Positions 1 to 11,239 are shown, counted from the stretch's first letter. The stretch: DNA of 64,000 nucleotides from Reticulitermes speratus (GCA_021186555.1 JAJKFL010000003.1:46907908-46971907); one strand, 5' to 3'. Notes: generated from the letters alone by a model not told the origin. Numbers and translations are program-made.

Positions 1-29
1 TCTCCAGTTATATTCTATAAAGTTTGTCC

Positions 30-66
30 CTGATTGTGGCCGGGTACAGGCCGAAACATGTAAGAA
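30..66 (+). repeat. Decayed hammerhead-like motif, family A
   Basis: The order is CTGATTG (expected CTGATGA), then GGCC...GGCC as stem II, then GAAACATGTA. The CTGANGA box is mutated at its last two bases, so this copy is probably dead. It belongs to the dispersed family seen best at 45492-45529 and 61021-61060. The repeat may extend off the left edge of the window. Confidence 0.45.
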
Positions 67-67
67 A

Positions 68-1640
68 TAACATTGTAACAGGTAATAAACTTAACTACTT
101 ACTGAGATGGTTGTTTAAATACTTAGCTCTTAAATATGCTTTTGTTTTAATTTTATCTGATCTGGGACATAAGCTGTCACTTTTTTAAAGTTTATTTTTC
201 TCGTCTTGAATTTTACAAATATTTTTGTTCTCCTTAACCCAAGTTTAAGCACGATATGAGTGTATGAACTACCATCTCTTTATCAAATTTCTTCTTCGTC
301 ACCTTCCTTGGCTCTTTATTATTCCGCTCATTGTCCCATATAATCCTCCTTCTGCTGCTGAATATCAATTTTACCGTAGGAAATCAGAAACTGGCTGTCG
401 TTGCCAAAACTTACTGCAGAGCGGCGTGGAATGACATCATTATATAATCAATTTACCAGGGAAATTCTTTTTTCATTGTGTTTATCTTTCGGTTTTTATT
501 TCTGTCATTTGTGTTCCCCAAGGAAATCAATGTGAAATAATGCGCCCGTCCCTGAGGGGCTATATGATGTGACAACGGATTAGCAGAAGGCTTATGTTTG
601 AAAACCGCCGTTAAAGGTAAAAATTGTCAAAAATTTACCGTTGAATTTTCAACTGGCATTAAACTATTAAGGGACTTTTTTTGTCGTACTTTAAAATTAG
701 TAAAGTGGCGGGCGATTTTAACAGCAGAGAACATAAAAAAGAATGGCAGAATTGGATGGACAGAGGGGAAGATTTGTAAGTGGAGATTATAAAAACTTTA
801 TATTGTAAATGTTTTTATTATGAAACAACATAGTCTTCAAATACTAAGCAATCGGAGGAAAATACTACCTGAATTTTCAGGAAAGAACATTCTGTGTTTT
901 GTGTAAATAATAACTTAAGTGAGGGTCCTTTGGTTACATAAAATTAACAGTGCCTTGTAATTTTACGTTATATTTATGATGGACTTACTCTTTCATTATG
1001 GTTGTCGTGGAATGTTAGCTGTATCGTAATCACAGTGATTTATTTTTACGTACTGTGCACGTATTTATGGTCCCTGAGTTATTAAATAAAGCTGTATCAA
1101 CCACAGATGTTATATAGTTTCGAATGATAGAGGAAGGTGATGGTTGCACTGTTAGATACATTATGTAGAGTTAATTCGTAGCCTGTTTCCAGCTTCTATC
1201 CTAGAATTCGCCTAAAGCACGTCAGGAAAACTATTATGCTGCATAATAGCAGATATTCCCCAAACGGCTATGCCACGGCGATCGGTTTGTGTGTGCCCAT
1301 ATCAGTGCACATACAGTGCAGTCACTGCTGCTCTGCAGTGCAGGGTGTATGGCAGGTAATACAATTCAATGAACTTACCCTGGGGATTATTTCGCTGCAA
1401 ATTGTAAGTCTTGTTTTATTTTTATCAAATTACCGTAGAAATAATTAGCACAACTCTCAAAGCCCAGGAAACACTGTTTATAAACAGGTTAGTAACAGAA
1501 GCCTTCAGTCTGGGTTTTATTTACCCACTTTTCCTATCTCTCCGTTTCTCTTTTCTTCTAAACCTCTCCTCTGTACCTCATTTTCACTCATAATCGTAGG
1601 CATGCGTAGATACATGTGTTTGATCACAATGTGAAGTAAA
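68..1640. other. AT-rich unannotated stretch
   Basis: No gene, RNA gene or clear repeat was recognised. The few open frames (60-78 aa) have no recognisable domain and no consistent codon use. Confidence 0.5.
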
Positions 1641-1647
1641 ATAAAGT

Positions 1648-1765
1648 ATGGGGAACATGAGGAAAGCATCTAAGAATTTAGTCGAAAAATTTCAGATGAG
1701 AACACTTGGAAAACATAGGCGTATAAGGAAGAATAATATTAAAATGAAAATTTATAAAATGGAGT
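1648..1765 (+). pseudogene. Decayed LINE fragment, post-RT C-terminal region
   Basis: The forward translation contains NLVEKFQMRTLGKHRRIRKN followed by NIKMKIYKME. This resembles the 'VGKPEGKRPLGRPRRRWEDNIKMDLREMG' segment that recurs downstream of the reverse transcriptase domain in RTE/CR1-like LINEs of insects. The same segment is seen on the minus strand at about 2240-2340 and on the plus strand near 28440-28500. Only about 35 codons are recognisable. It is a relic with no expected function. Confidence 0.45.
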
Positions 1766-2039
1766 ATATATGTATTTTCAGATTTGCTATCCCTGTTTAT
1801 TACAAAAGTGACAGTAACCATATACCAGTACATGGAACAGCCAAGAAAGAACACACACTCCAACACAGAAACAAATGTGCTTAGATAATTGATGGGGAAA
1901 TTGAACACAAGAATTTTATCCAGTTCAAAATAAAGTGACAAAGTGCCTTAATTAGACTTAAAGTTTCACATGAATTTACGTAAAATAAAAGTAGAGAAAT
2001 TTAATTGCAGGTTCAAAAATCGAAAGTCATGTGTTTTAA

Positions 2040-2570
2040 AGTGGGCTAATGTTGTAACTAACAAACTAACACCATGGAGAAAATTCTTCTTCAGAACATA
2101 AGAGTTCGTCAGCTCACAGAAAAGTTTCTCACATTTTATGGAACCTGAAGGTCCCTCACTATCTTCACAGCAGCCTGCCACTTCTCCATACAGGAGTCAA
2201 ATTAATCCCGTAAGCGCCATCCCATTTTATTCCTTTAATATCAGTTTGGTATTATCCTCCCATCTACATCTAGGCCTTCCAAGTGGAATCCTTCCTGCAT
2301 ATTTCCCCACCAAGTCTCTGCCTACATTTCTCTTCTCCCCATAAGTACCATATCCCCCCTCCATTTCATCCTACTTGATCTGATTACCCAAATAATATTT
2401 TGTGGGTATTAAAGTGACGAAGCTCCTTATTATGTAATTCTCTTAAGTTTCCTGTTACCTTTTACCTCATTGGCCCACATATCTTCCTTAGCACCCTATT
2501 CTCGAACACTCTTCTTCCCTAAGGGGGGCCAATTATGACACCCGTACAAAAACAGGAAAACTGGTACATC
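2040..2570 (-). pseudogene. Decayed LINE C-terminus and 3' end
   Basis: Read on the minus strand, this shows LREE and a broken 'R-VFENKVLRKI' region near 2520, ELHNKELRHFNTHKILFG near 2400, then GKYAGRIPLGRPRCRWEDN near 2270 and AGCCEDSEGPSGSIKCEKLF near 2150. The order and motifs match the region after reverse transcriptase in RTE/CR1-like non-LTR retrotransposons. Frame changes and stop codons break it, and no RT palm motif (YxDD) is present. It is a 5'-truncated copy, the usual result of LINE insertion. It runs opposite to the LINE relic at 1648-1765, so the two are separate insertions or were rearranged. Confidence 0.6.
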
Positions 2571-2599
2571 TATATATTTTAATCTTACATTCTTAGACA

Positions 2600-3870
2600 G
2601 AAATCGAACAGAAATGGTTTAATATTCATAACTTCTATCTATAAATATTGGATTTAATAATTTTATTTTACGGTGTAAGCCTGAAGTACTTTATGTTATT
2701 GTTACTATAGTCTTTCTGGTCGAAATATGTAGGCCTTGAAGAGCATGGTGATATCATGAATAGTGTTGTGCTCCTTTGGTTATTGTTTAAATAAATACAA
2801 AGATGTGCCTTATATTTGGACTGGATTTTTCTGGTTCAGGATAGAAACCAGTGACGAGTTATTATGAAAAGAGTAATGAGTTTGCGTGTTCCACAAAAAC
2901 TCCCAATTTGTGCATCAGCTATGAAACTAACAGCTTTTCGAAATTAACGCTTTATTTAATCAAATTAATTCTAGCTATATATAATGTAATGTATATTATT
3001 GGTAATTTTATTAACAATTATCTGCCTAAGAATGCTTTAGGACATTATTTTCGCATCTTCGCTAATTCTGTTTGCACAGCGTCAGTCAACACACACTTTT
3101 TGTCGAAGTCAAAATATACTGCGAAGCTTTTCACAGGCAAAATTCAAATACGTGGAGGTATAGCAGACAGTGAGAGAGTCAATTATTCTAGTTGTCTCAT
3201 CAGCTTGCATTTCCTGTCAGTTTCAGACTATGGAATTTTACATTATTGCAAATGCAATTTGTTGATTGAGAGAAGATTGTATTAATTTTGAAGTGGTATT
3301 CTGTGCCATACATGTAAATAGGACATCACTCAGTATTCAGTGTTCATTGCAATTTTGTCACGATCTGTTTAGTTTTTTGCTGCACAACAGAACACCTATG
3401 CACGTGCAAGCTATAACTGAACAACTGTTTTATGAAACAGTAATTTACCCTTCGTTAAATATTTTACAGTGCGGTAAAATGAACCAGGGTAACTCAGCAT
3501 AGTTACTACGCTATGGGCTACAAGACTAAGTAATATGTATTACTTTGTGGCAGCGTCGGCAGATTTTCTCTTCTTCACAGCATGCAGACCGAATCCGGGG
3601 CCCAAACAGTCTCATGTCTAGTAAATATATGGGGGCATTTCACGAGCGGATATCACGCCTGCTTTATACCCGGGTGCTTTGGGTTTAAATGTTGACCAGA
3701 CTGAGACTTTTCGTTGTTGTGATCAGACACTGCAGACAATTTCTTGAGACGGACGTTACATTTGGCAAGCGGTACAGAGAGTTTCCAAAAATATAGGGAA
3801 TCACCTCAAAAGTCTAGGCGCTGCAGGTGTGGCATGAGCTATTTTCGTACAGGCAGCCATAAATAATAGG
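2600..3870. other. Unannotated AT-rich stretch
   Basis: One open frame spans 2851-3285 (144 codons). It is AT-driven, shows no recognisable domain and does not start on a clear ATG context, so I do not call it a gene. Nothing else was recognised. Confidence 0.4.
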
Positions 3871-3879
3871 TGCCACCGA

Positions 3880-3995
3880 TAAAATTTAGTCTCCGGGTCA
3901 ACATGGCATCTGGGCTTTGTGAATCCCCTGGATTAGGCCGTGATCGCTTCCTTCCAAAGCTTTGCAGTTGATTATTTACTAATTATCATATTAAT
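3880..3995 (+). mobile_element. SINE family D fragment (3' part)
   Basis: Contains TAGGCCGTGATCGCTTCCTT followed by a run ending near TTTACTAATTAT. The same 'aggcca(c/t)gaccgcttccttcca' block appears near 7060, 11187, 23925, 26575, 40215, 45745, 63215 and 63865. This is the conserved 3' body of an insect tRNA-derived SINE. The promoter half is missing or unrecognisable here. Confidence 0.5.
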
Positions 3996-4404
3996 TCGAT
4001 ACTGTAATCTACACAGTTAAAACCGTCTCTAAACAAACCACGAATAGAATATAAGGCGAGGAAATTCTTGGCCAGCTGAACGACTGTTAGTTTTTCATGA
4101 GGATCTGTACTACATGGAGTTTAATTACGTAACTTTTCTGTTACAAATTATTAAAATTATTTTGTTTAATATAAATGGTCACTTAACTTTAAATAGTAAG
4201 TGTGATTAACTGAAGTTAATTACTGCGATTGTGCTACCATCTGTATGACGTCTGAATACTGCATATACCTAAACAGGAGACAAATCTCGTGCGTAAAAGA
4301 ATCACGCCATTTTAATGCCAATTCCAAGAAGAGTACTGCTAGCTTTGTCTCCGAAATTATTTCATTGTGCAATTAGCGAGACCATGTTAAAATAAAAAAT
4401 AAAA

Positions 4405-4605
4405 GACACGTCAAGTGGACCACAAGGTCGAAGGCGAGTACTGTCTTCTACCGGTCGAAGAAAGGAATCATGCGTGCCAATCCCACTAGGAATATGGATA
4501 TATATCCTCGTTTCCTCTGTGTTTGTGTTGTGCTGTGTAGGACGAGGCCTTGCGACAGGCGTGCCACTCGTCCAAGGAGTCTTGAAAACTTTGTTCAAGA
4601 TTCAT
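4405..4605 (+). mobile_element. tRNA-derived SINE, family H (degraded)
   Basis: A degenerate A-box/B-box pair (about 4420-4435 and 4470-4490) is followed by a body that parallels 8640-8780. Shared features are a 'tgttgtgctgtgtagg-cgaggcc' block and a 'cactcgtccaaggagtcttgaaaa' block. The antisense translation contains ARPRPTQHNTNTEETR and IPSGIGTHD, a peptide style commonly produced by such SINEs in insects. Not a gene. Confidence 0.55.
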
Positions 4606-4619
4606 AACTCCAGGAATTA

Positions 4620-5755
4620 ATTCTGAATTGATAAAAGGCCCGGAAAATTTAACCCGTAAAGCTGAAACAGAAGAAAAGTCTTAAAAAAAACAGAAATGGA
4701 GCTGAAGGGAGCGCTGTGTTTTACAGCACCAAGTACAGATGGCACAGCAAGGTGTTTAGACGTACAGTAGCAAATGGAAGCAACGTCGTGTAATGGAATT
4801 GGTGTAGAATGTGCTCTACACGTTTTAGGAAGAGATTGAGATAATTAGTTTATGGGATATTTCATTATGCTTTACTGATGACTTTCTCCTATTTAAACTG
4901 ATGGTTCGCAAATTAAAGTTTCTTAACGAACTTGTTAATTACTCGGGTAATTTTATCAGACCAAGGAAGAGTGTAATAAAATGAAAGTTGTCACCTCTAA
5001 TACGATTAACACTTGAAGGTACGAGGAAATTCTTCTTGCATACTGAAGAGAAGGCAGATGGGAAAGCCCATTAATCCGAAAGTAATTTAATTCTGAGCAA
5101 GAGATAACATGGAACGGCTCATCACTATGAATGTTAGGTCGAATTCTAAGATAATTTATCCTGATTTAACAAATAGCTCTGTTTAAATGCGCTTTCTGCT
5201 CGTTATGTATTAACGAACGCTCTAAAACTATAGCTCCTGTTCAGTTTATCCAGAAATTTCCTTTACTTTATGGAACTCAGAGTTGCGTTAGACGTACACT
5301 GTTCGCCAGAGACCCAAATCCACTCTAGTTTAGTCAACGTTATAAACCCCAATTGATCTGCAAATCTCTCTTAGTATTATTCCTCCATCTACGCCGAATT
5401 TTTCAAAATGATTTTTCCCGTTCAGTTATTCGGACTAAAGTTTTATATGTTTTTTTTCATTTCTCTCATTCATTTATTCTCTCTTCATGTCCCGCCTATC
5501 TTACTCTTCGTGCTGAATTATGTCGAGGCGGTCAATAATTCCTGCTGTCCCAGACACCAGACACGCGTGACAAGCAGAAACAAGGAACACCAATCACAAA
5601 CCTTAAGGCTTACTTTACATTTGCAAAAACTTGTGTTTATACAGATATAGAGTTATTATTATTATTTTATTTGTTAATGTGAAAAATTTATTATTTGAAT
5701 ACAGATTCTGTTGGTACATATATTACAAATTTTATGTTACATGTACTTTGCATTT
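4620..5755. other. Unannotated stretch
   Basis: Only short, AT-driven reading frames (60-80 codons) are seen. Neither coding signature nor a repeat family was recognised. Confidence 0.4.
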
Positions 5756-5761
5756 TGTCAT

Positions 5762-5917
5762 AAGTTTAATTTAAACAAACTAACGCACAAGAATTATTAA
5801 CAAAGTATATTTGTAACCCTACATACGTTTCGGCAACTTGATTGCCGAAACGTATGTAGAGGTTACAAATATACTTTATTAATAATTCTTGTGCATTAGT
5901 TGTTTTAACTTAAACTT
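5762..5917. repeat. 155-bp palindrome with paired GAAACGTATGTA cores
   Basis: Two arms of about 75 bp face each other around a 5-base centre near 5839. Each arm, read outward from the centre, gives TTGCCGAAACGTATGTAG, then a GGTTACAAATATACTTT block, then ATTCTTGTGC and AACTTAAACTT. The core equals the right half of the hammerhead-like motif of family A, with CGTATG (self-complementary with G-U pairs) in the stem III position. The CTGANGA boxes are missing, as if two copies were fused head to head with the boxes deleted. The arms differ at only a few sites, so the event or a gene-conversion step is fairly recent. Confidence 0.8.
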
Positions 5918-6514
5918 AAAAATATATATTACAAGTTTCGTCATGTATATAATCTTTGACTTAGAAACATTATTTCGCGTAAAATATGTAAATAAGTTTA
6001 TTTATTTTTTTTTGCTGTACATAATTTCACATGTCCAGATCTAAAGATTCATTACTTGGAGTTATCAAAGTAAAAGGAAAAGGAATTTTTCGCAAACCTG
6101 ACTTCTGACTCTTTTAATAATACGTACTACAAAATATAACCTTAAAAGTTCCGTACTTTTCTAACATGTCTTATAATAACGCCTAGGAAGATCTTACAGC
6201 AGCTGTCCATACTGTTGCTTGCTCCTTAAAACGGTTCCCATCCTCCGCACTTTTGTTACTCATTGTAGGGAAAGGAAGTCATTACGATATCCTCACATCA
6301 CATAATGTTCATACCGTTCCAAGATTCGGAAAGGGCAAAACCACCTAACTTCGCGGTACAAGAGTTTAAATTTCCCCACGAAATTGGGTATGCATCTGAC
6401 AGTACCACAAGTTTACACAAAAAATGGTGCACGTTTCTTATACGAAATATTTTCGACCAGTAACACTGCTGACTTTTATCGGGACGCGACCGGTACAAAT
6501 ATTTTCCGGGACAA

Positions 6515-6630
6515 GAACTTGTGACTGAGGACCTTTATTGTTTCCCTCAGTTCTTCTGAACAAATGAAGGGATAGTACTTCCTTAACAACATTGCAGAAA
6601 GTTGGCCTTTATCACATTCTAAGAGAGGTT
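6515..6630 (+). mobile_element. SINE family D fragment
   Basis: Shows 'tgaggacctttattgtttccctcagttcttctgaacaaatgaaggga-tagtacctt' type sequence, which matches 11840-11905 and 51240-51300. The tRNA-related head is not recognisable. Confidence 0.45.
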
Positions 6631-6945
6631 AAATTTTAATAACCACTATGTACAGACTTGTATAAACATCCGTACAAATTATGATCATAGACATATGTGA
6701 AGAATCTGTACCCTGAGGGCTCACCTACATACGCATGTTTCTCCTCCTTTTATTTTGTAAGCACACAACTTCACTCTTATAACATATTTATAAGATCTAT
6801 GAAGTACTTAGGATATATTTTTATAATTTACTTTTATGATTTTACTTACTTCGGCTTCCATTTTATACAGTTCAGATCTCAACTGCTTTAATGACAGAAT
6901 TTATATATTGTACGGGACGAGCTTTATTTGTGTAATTCGTACTGC

Positions 6946-6985
6946 TTGGTGATGGTTTTGTAGAAGAAGCCGAAACATGTAGCAT
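6946..6985 (+). repeat. Decayed hammerhead-like motif, family A
   Basis: Order: TTGGTGATGG (expected CTGATGATGG), GGTT...AAGCC as possible stem II, then GAAACATGTAG. The left box has lost its conserved bases. It is immediately followed by a SINE D 3' fragment at about 7045. Confidence 0.4.
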
Positions 6986-7039
6986 TAAATAATGTGAGGT
7001 AAAAGGCATAACATACTTGTGGTTGAAGGTCTTTAATCT

Positions 7040-7145
7040 TTCTAATCTTGGGATAGTACCTCAAAGTAGGCCACGACCATTTTGTTTCGCATCCTTTCTA
7101 ATTTGTTATTTGGTAATCATTCTGTATTTCGCATCAATACTTTGA
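7040..7145 (+). mobile_element. SINE family D 3' fragment
   Basis: Has 'gggatagtacctcaaagtaggccacgacc' followed by 'catcctttctaatttgttatt', the conserved 3' body shared with 11175-11230, 23915-23990 and 63195-63280. Promoter boxes are absent. Confidence 0.5.
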
Positions 7146-7149
7146 AGCC

Positions 7150-8225
7150 GGAGTTAATGACAGCGTCGTTAAACAAGCGTAATTAAATAGCAATCAATGA
7201 CGCATGATTTGTTATATTATTTTTCTACATCAATGACTATAATGAGGATCTGATAACAACTTTTATATTTTACTGCTCTTTGTCACCGTTCGCTTATAAG
7301 CTTATTTACTTTTGGATATTCAATTAAACTCAAACAAAAAAGTTGATTGCAGATACTATCTCGAAGTCTGAAAACAAAAGATAGGTCCTAAGTTATAACA
7401 GTCGGGGACGTGAAGAAGCTGGAGAGGCATGAAGAGGGTAAACGTAAGCTAACCTAGAGCTGCAAGTATAAACCTTCATTTACTAGAGTCAGCCCTGTAA
7501 TTTCTTTAAAACGCAACATACGAACATTTCTAAATGTGAGTTGTCATCCAACCGAGGAATCCTAAATCCTCTCTTAGAATTTCAGGTTTGAAATATAGGT
7601 GTATTACAGACCTGAATACGCATTTTCTCCCCTTTCATTTTGTGTCCTCTGTGGCCAAGCAACATAACCCTCTTAAGAGCTTTCTATCTCCTTGTGTTGA
7701 ATATTTCAAAGCCTGAAATTTTAAGTGGTCTCTCCTGTACTGTGCACTCTACTATATTAGAGAGGCCATGCGTGTATACTGCAAGTACATACGTGTACAC
7801 TAAAGTACTGGCTCTTCGCCTTTGTTTCACTGAATTTAAACTGTAATGAAGCCCTGACATTCCTTATTTACAATGAAACACATATTTAATCAGCTCTTGT
7901 TTAATATTTAATAAGAGTGTCGATTATGCGAACAGGCCCAGTGAACTGATTAATTAAAACTGAATTTAATGATATGTAATTTGAAGGTTGAATGGTTCAC
8001 TCTAATCATTAAATTAACATACTGTAAAGGGAAGGATATAATATGAAGCATCTTTTGTACCGCACCACCACAACGATCATCATACTTTCGTGCTTATGGC
8101 ATATGGCCTCTTACAGATTCAATCCATCTCACCAGTGGCTCTTACATTCTTATATTCGCTTAAGCTTGCATGCTGTAGCTGTTCTAGTATTTCGTTCTTT
8201 CACAATTTTCTTACAGTTTCCTTGA
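7150..8225. other. Unannotated stretch
   Basis: No gene or clear repeat recognised. Two overlapping open frames after 8043 run into the fold-back at 8228 and are not credible genes. Confidence 0.4.
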
Positions 8226-8227
8226 TA

Positions 8228-8466
8228 TCAGGCTTCCACCGCGATGTTGATGAGATCTGCGCTCTTCTGGGATATTACTCAGCGTCGAGTGGTAATCCTT
8301 TACCGAAGTTTCGGGACAACTTATCGGTCCCATCTTCAAGGGTCAAGAAGTCCAAGAAGGCTTGGGCATCTTGACCCTTGAAGATGGGACCGATAGGTTG
8401 TCCCAAAACGTCGGTAAAGGATTACCACTCGACGCTGGTAATATCCCAGAAGAGGGCAGATCTCTT
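8228..8466. repeat. Fold-back element, family B, near-perfect arms
   Basis: Two arms of about 95 bp (roughly 8254-8349 and 8368-8463) are almost exact reverse complements. Reading rightwards from the centre: CTTGAAGATGGGACC, a GTCCC partner, AAAACGTCGGTAA, GGATTACCACTCGACGC, TAATATCCCAGAAGAG, GCAGATCT. GGGAC/GTCCC forms an internal stem. The left arm carries the better core, with GAAAC where the right arm has AAAAC. Related one-arm copies lie at 33560-33697 and 43380-43500, where the outer sequence (CATCAACATCG...AAGCCTGA) is also shared. Confidence 0.85.
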
Positions 8467-8574
8467 CTTACGCTTTATTTCTAATTTCAGTAATTTTGCA
8501 CGAATTTGATGACTGGATAAGGTTTAATACAGTTTTAAAACTTGTAAGTACCAAATTAACGCTCTGTATATGGG

Positions 8575-8815
8575 CTAATTTCTAAAGCGTGGATCTGCGG
8601 TCGCTCGCTTGCTGGAATTGCGAGTTCGAATCCCCTCGGAGCATAGATTTATTTCTCTTGTGAGTGTTGTGTGTTGTCGGGTAGAGGTCTCTGCGACGAG
8701 CTGATCACTCCTCCGGAGGAGTCCTACCGAGTGTGATGTGTCTGAGTGTGATCTTAAAGTCTTGAAAATAAGGAGGCCCTGGCCCACTGGAGGCTGTCGA
8801 GCCATGCAGGGAAAA
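8575..8815 (+). mobile_element. tRNA-derived SINE, family H
   Basis: A B-box-like GAGTTCGAATCCC lies at about 8629-8641. About 35 bases upstream, TCGCTCGCTTGCTGG resembles a diverged A-box. The body (TGTTGTGTGTTGTCGGGTAG, then a GAGGTCTCTGCGACGAGCTG block and CTCCTCCGGAGGAGTC) is shared with the copy at 4405-4605. The antisense frame spells GIRTRNSSKRATADP. The tail ends in an A-rich run near 8812, and the element abuts the fold-back at 8228-8466. Confidence 0.7.
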
Positions 8816-8819
8816 AATA

Positions 8820-9315
8820 TGAACTAATTAAACTTTAATGCATTAATGTAATGAAATCCATTGTTTTTCCTATGTAGGCACGACCATAGATCGTTTTATG
8901 CATTATACCGCCTGTGACGTCCGAACAATTATTAGAGAGGAAGGTACGAAAAAGCGGGAGAAAAAAAATTTATATTTTGTATATGTATACATATATCAGA
9001 GTTTTCTAAGATGTGAACTGCAAAAGTGAGTGTATTTCTGTCTATTAAACTATTGTTTTTAAAGTGTTATAATAGCAGTGACTTGTTAGTCATAACACTT
9101 TGTCGTCTCATCTTTCAGTGCAGTACTTTCAGTTTTTTTAAATCAGTTATTTTGCATTTCTGTATATTCTCACCTGTTGCATGGTTTCATATTTTATGGT
9201 ACTCATGAAGCTTATTAATTGTTAAAACATTTTTTATTTATGTGAATTTTGTTTATTCTTTATGGGGGCTTTCGAAACTTAATATCATGTTGTTTTATAG
9301 GCTGTTTTTTTCTAC
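8820..9315. other. Unannotated AT-rich stretch
   Basis: No recognisable gene or repeat. A poly-A/T-rich tract occurs near 8965-9000. Confidence 0.4.
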
Positions 9316-9324
9316 CTTATGCCT

Positions 9325-9402
9325 TGAAGATAGAATAAGCTGTTTCTTCCGAAATGTTGGTATCCGTCTACAAACCTACACGGCGCCTTATTCTAGAAGA
9401 GG
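9325..9402 (+). repeat. Family B right-arm fragment
   Basis: CTTGAAGATAGAATAAGC is followed by TTCTTCCGAAATGTTGGTAT and then CTACAAACCTACACGGCGCC. This is the outward half of the fold-back family. The left arm is not seen. Confidence 0.5.
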
Positions 9403-9409
9403 CTTATCT

Positions 9410-10085
9410 GTACAACTATATTCAATTTGCGTAATTTTTTAATCAAACTCGAGGTCCAGATAATTAATAACTAAGCCTTTGATCGGATGAAGTTGTGTGA
9501 ATGGTGTGTCTGCATCCCGCTGAGTGGTGTTTACATGCGCCGCTCAGCCACTTCTAACCTTTCTCAATAGAGTAAGTTTGAGACCAAACTTGGTGGAAGT
9601 TTGAAACTAAATCCACGTCGCACTGCTCCTGGTCGATACACCACTCACTGACGGTGTGTCGCTGTGCAATTTGTCAGCAGCAAAGACTCTCAGCAACACA
9701 GTACTTCCGTAAAATGAACGAATGATATTATTATTGCCCGTCGGCAAACTGCATGGTTCGTGTCCGAAAACACCAAGCACATTTCTACATAAAGCTGTTT
9801 TTATTTTAAGGCGGTCCAATATAGGGTCTAAGTTAGAGGAATGTTAAAACAAATTTGCAATTTATAGCCCTATTTTCTCAGAAACAAATCTAAGGTCAAA
9901 ATTGTTACATGACACATAGAGATATAATTAAGTTGCTTACCGTTTTCGCGAATAAAATTTCTATGATATATAGAGTGGTGCAAAATCATTTGACACTAGA
10001 GTTAACATGTTAAACATCGAGAGGCAAGGGACTTTTCCGCCACGCTGTATATTTCATGTAATGAATCTATTAAATTATATTATCT
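9410..10085. other. Unannotated stretch
   Basis: No gene or known repeat recognised. A 70-codon antisense frame at 9607-9819 has no recognisable domain. Confidence 0.4.
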
Positions 10086-10092
10086 CTTCATC

Positions 10093-10390
10093 TACCGAGT
10101 GGGCCGGGATAGAGTAGTCGGTATAGAGACTCGCTACGAGCTGGACGGTCCGGGGATCGAATTCCGGTGGGGGCGAGATTTTCAGCACCCGTCCAGACCG
10201 GCCCTGGGGCCCACCCAGTCTCCTGTACAATGGGTACCGGTCATTCCCGGGGGTAAAGCGGCCGGGGCGTGGCATTGACCACCCACCCCCATCTAGCGCC
10301 GAGGTTAAGGAAAGAGTACAGCTATACCTCTACTCCCCCTCTGGGCCTTCATAGACTGTTCTAGGGTGAACTTTACCTTTACGTTTTTTA
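10093..10390 (+). mobile_element. tRNA-derived SINE, family F (G+C-rich)
   Basis: A-box-like TAGAGTAGTCGGTATAGAG lies at 10110-10128 and B-box-like GGGGATCGAATTCCG at about 10152-10166. The G+C-rich body ends in a tttaccttta tract near 10380. G+C content is far above its neighbours. The antisense frame contains YRRLGGPQGRSGRVLKIS and PPPEFDPRTVQLVASLYTDY, typical of antisense SINE translation. Truncated or diverged relatives lie at 54095-54265 (plus) and 46505-46745 (minus). Confidence 0.75.
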
Positions 10391-10544
10391 CCTTCATCTA
10401 CCGATCTACCTAGTTACACAGTTCTACCGAGCGTGGTTGTGTAGTTGTAATGCTTTAGGTATCTCTTAGGGAGATGAGTTCGAGGCTCGATTGAAACACT
10501 GGCTATCCTAACAGGTTTCTGTATACTTAATAATTATACATGTT

Positions 10545-11110
10545 CCGTGCAGTTAATTAAGTATACATTATCAATAACAAATAATTGAAGAAATATTTTG
10601 GAATGAATATTTTTATTTCGTGATAGTTATCCACATTTCGGCCCATGACGGCCATCATTAGGGAGAACTTATTTGCTGAAGAATACGTTTTAAATAAACG
10701 TTGCCAAAGTTGTACCTAAATAAATTAATGTACAAGGCCAAGTAATGAAAATATTGCTAAGATCTATAAGATATAAAATTATGAGATATCTTTTACATTA
10801 GCGTCTAACTACAGAGTAAATATCAACACACAACACATGTATATAACCCTTTTCGAAAGAAGACGTTAATATTGATATATGTTTGTTTGAAAATCTAGCA
10901 TATGTTTGTAAGGAAATATTAAGCATTCCGTAATAATTGAATATTTTATGCGTTTTAGCAATGTGTTTTCTTACTTGGCACTGTAAATTAATTTATTTAT
11001 ACACATATTTGACAACATTTATATTAAAATATATTCCTTTGCAATTATGTTCTCCTTGATGATGGCCACTAAGGACCGAAACATGTAGGAAAATCATTAT
11101 GAAATAACAA
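10545..11110. repeat. Inverted pair of family A hammerhead-like motifs
   Basis: The minus-strand motif at 10630-10668 has CTAATGA, GGCC...GGCC and GAAATGTGGA. The plus-strand motif at 11052-11090 has TCC, TTGATGA, GGCC...GGACC, GAAACATGTA and GGA. The GTTCTCC flank precedes the motif in both copies, in opposite orientation. The 380 bases between the motifs are AT-rich and mostly unpaired. Both left boxes carry a point change, so neither looks active. Confidence 0.6.
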
Positions 11111-11174
11111 ATATTTGTAGAATTAGCTGGTATTAGTATGACATAATTTTTATGTTCTGCAGGAATATGTCGGA

Positions 11175-11235
11175 AATGTGTTCGATTAGGCCGTGACAGC
11201 TTCCTTCAAAATCCTTTCTAATCTACCATTAAACA
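11175..11235 (+). mobile_element. SINE family D 3' fragment
   Basis: Matches TTAGGCCGTGACAGCTTCCT with a following 'tcctttctaatctaccatt'. Only the conserved 3' block is seen. Confidence 0.4.
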
Positions 11236-11239
11236 GTAA

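Noticed and set aside
2851-3285. 144-codon open frame
   Set aside because: Lacks a convincing ATG start, uses AT-driven codons and shows no domain. Could be chance in AT-rich DNA.
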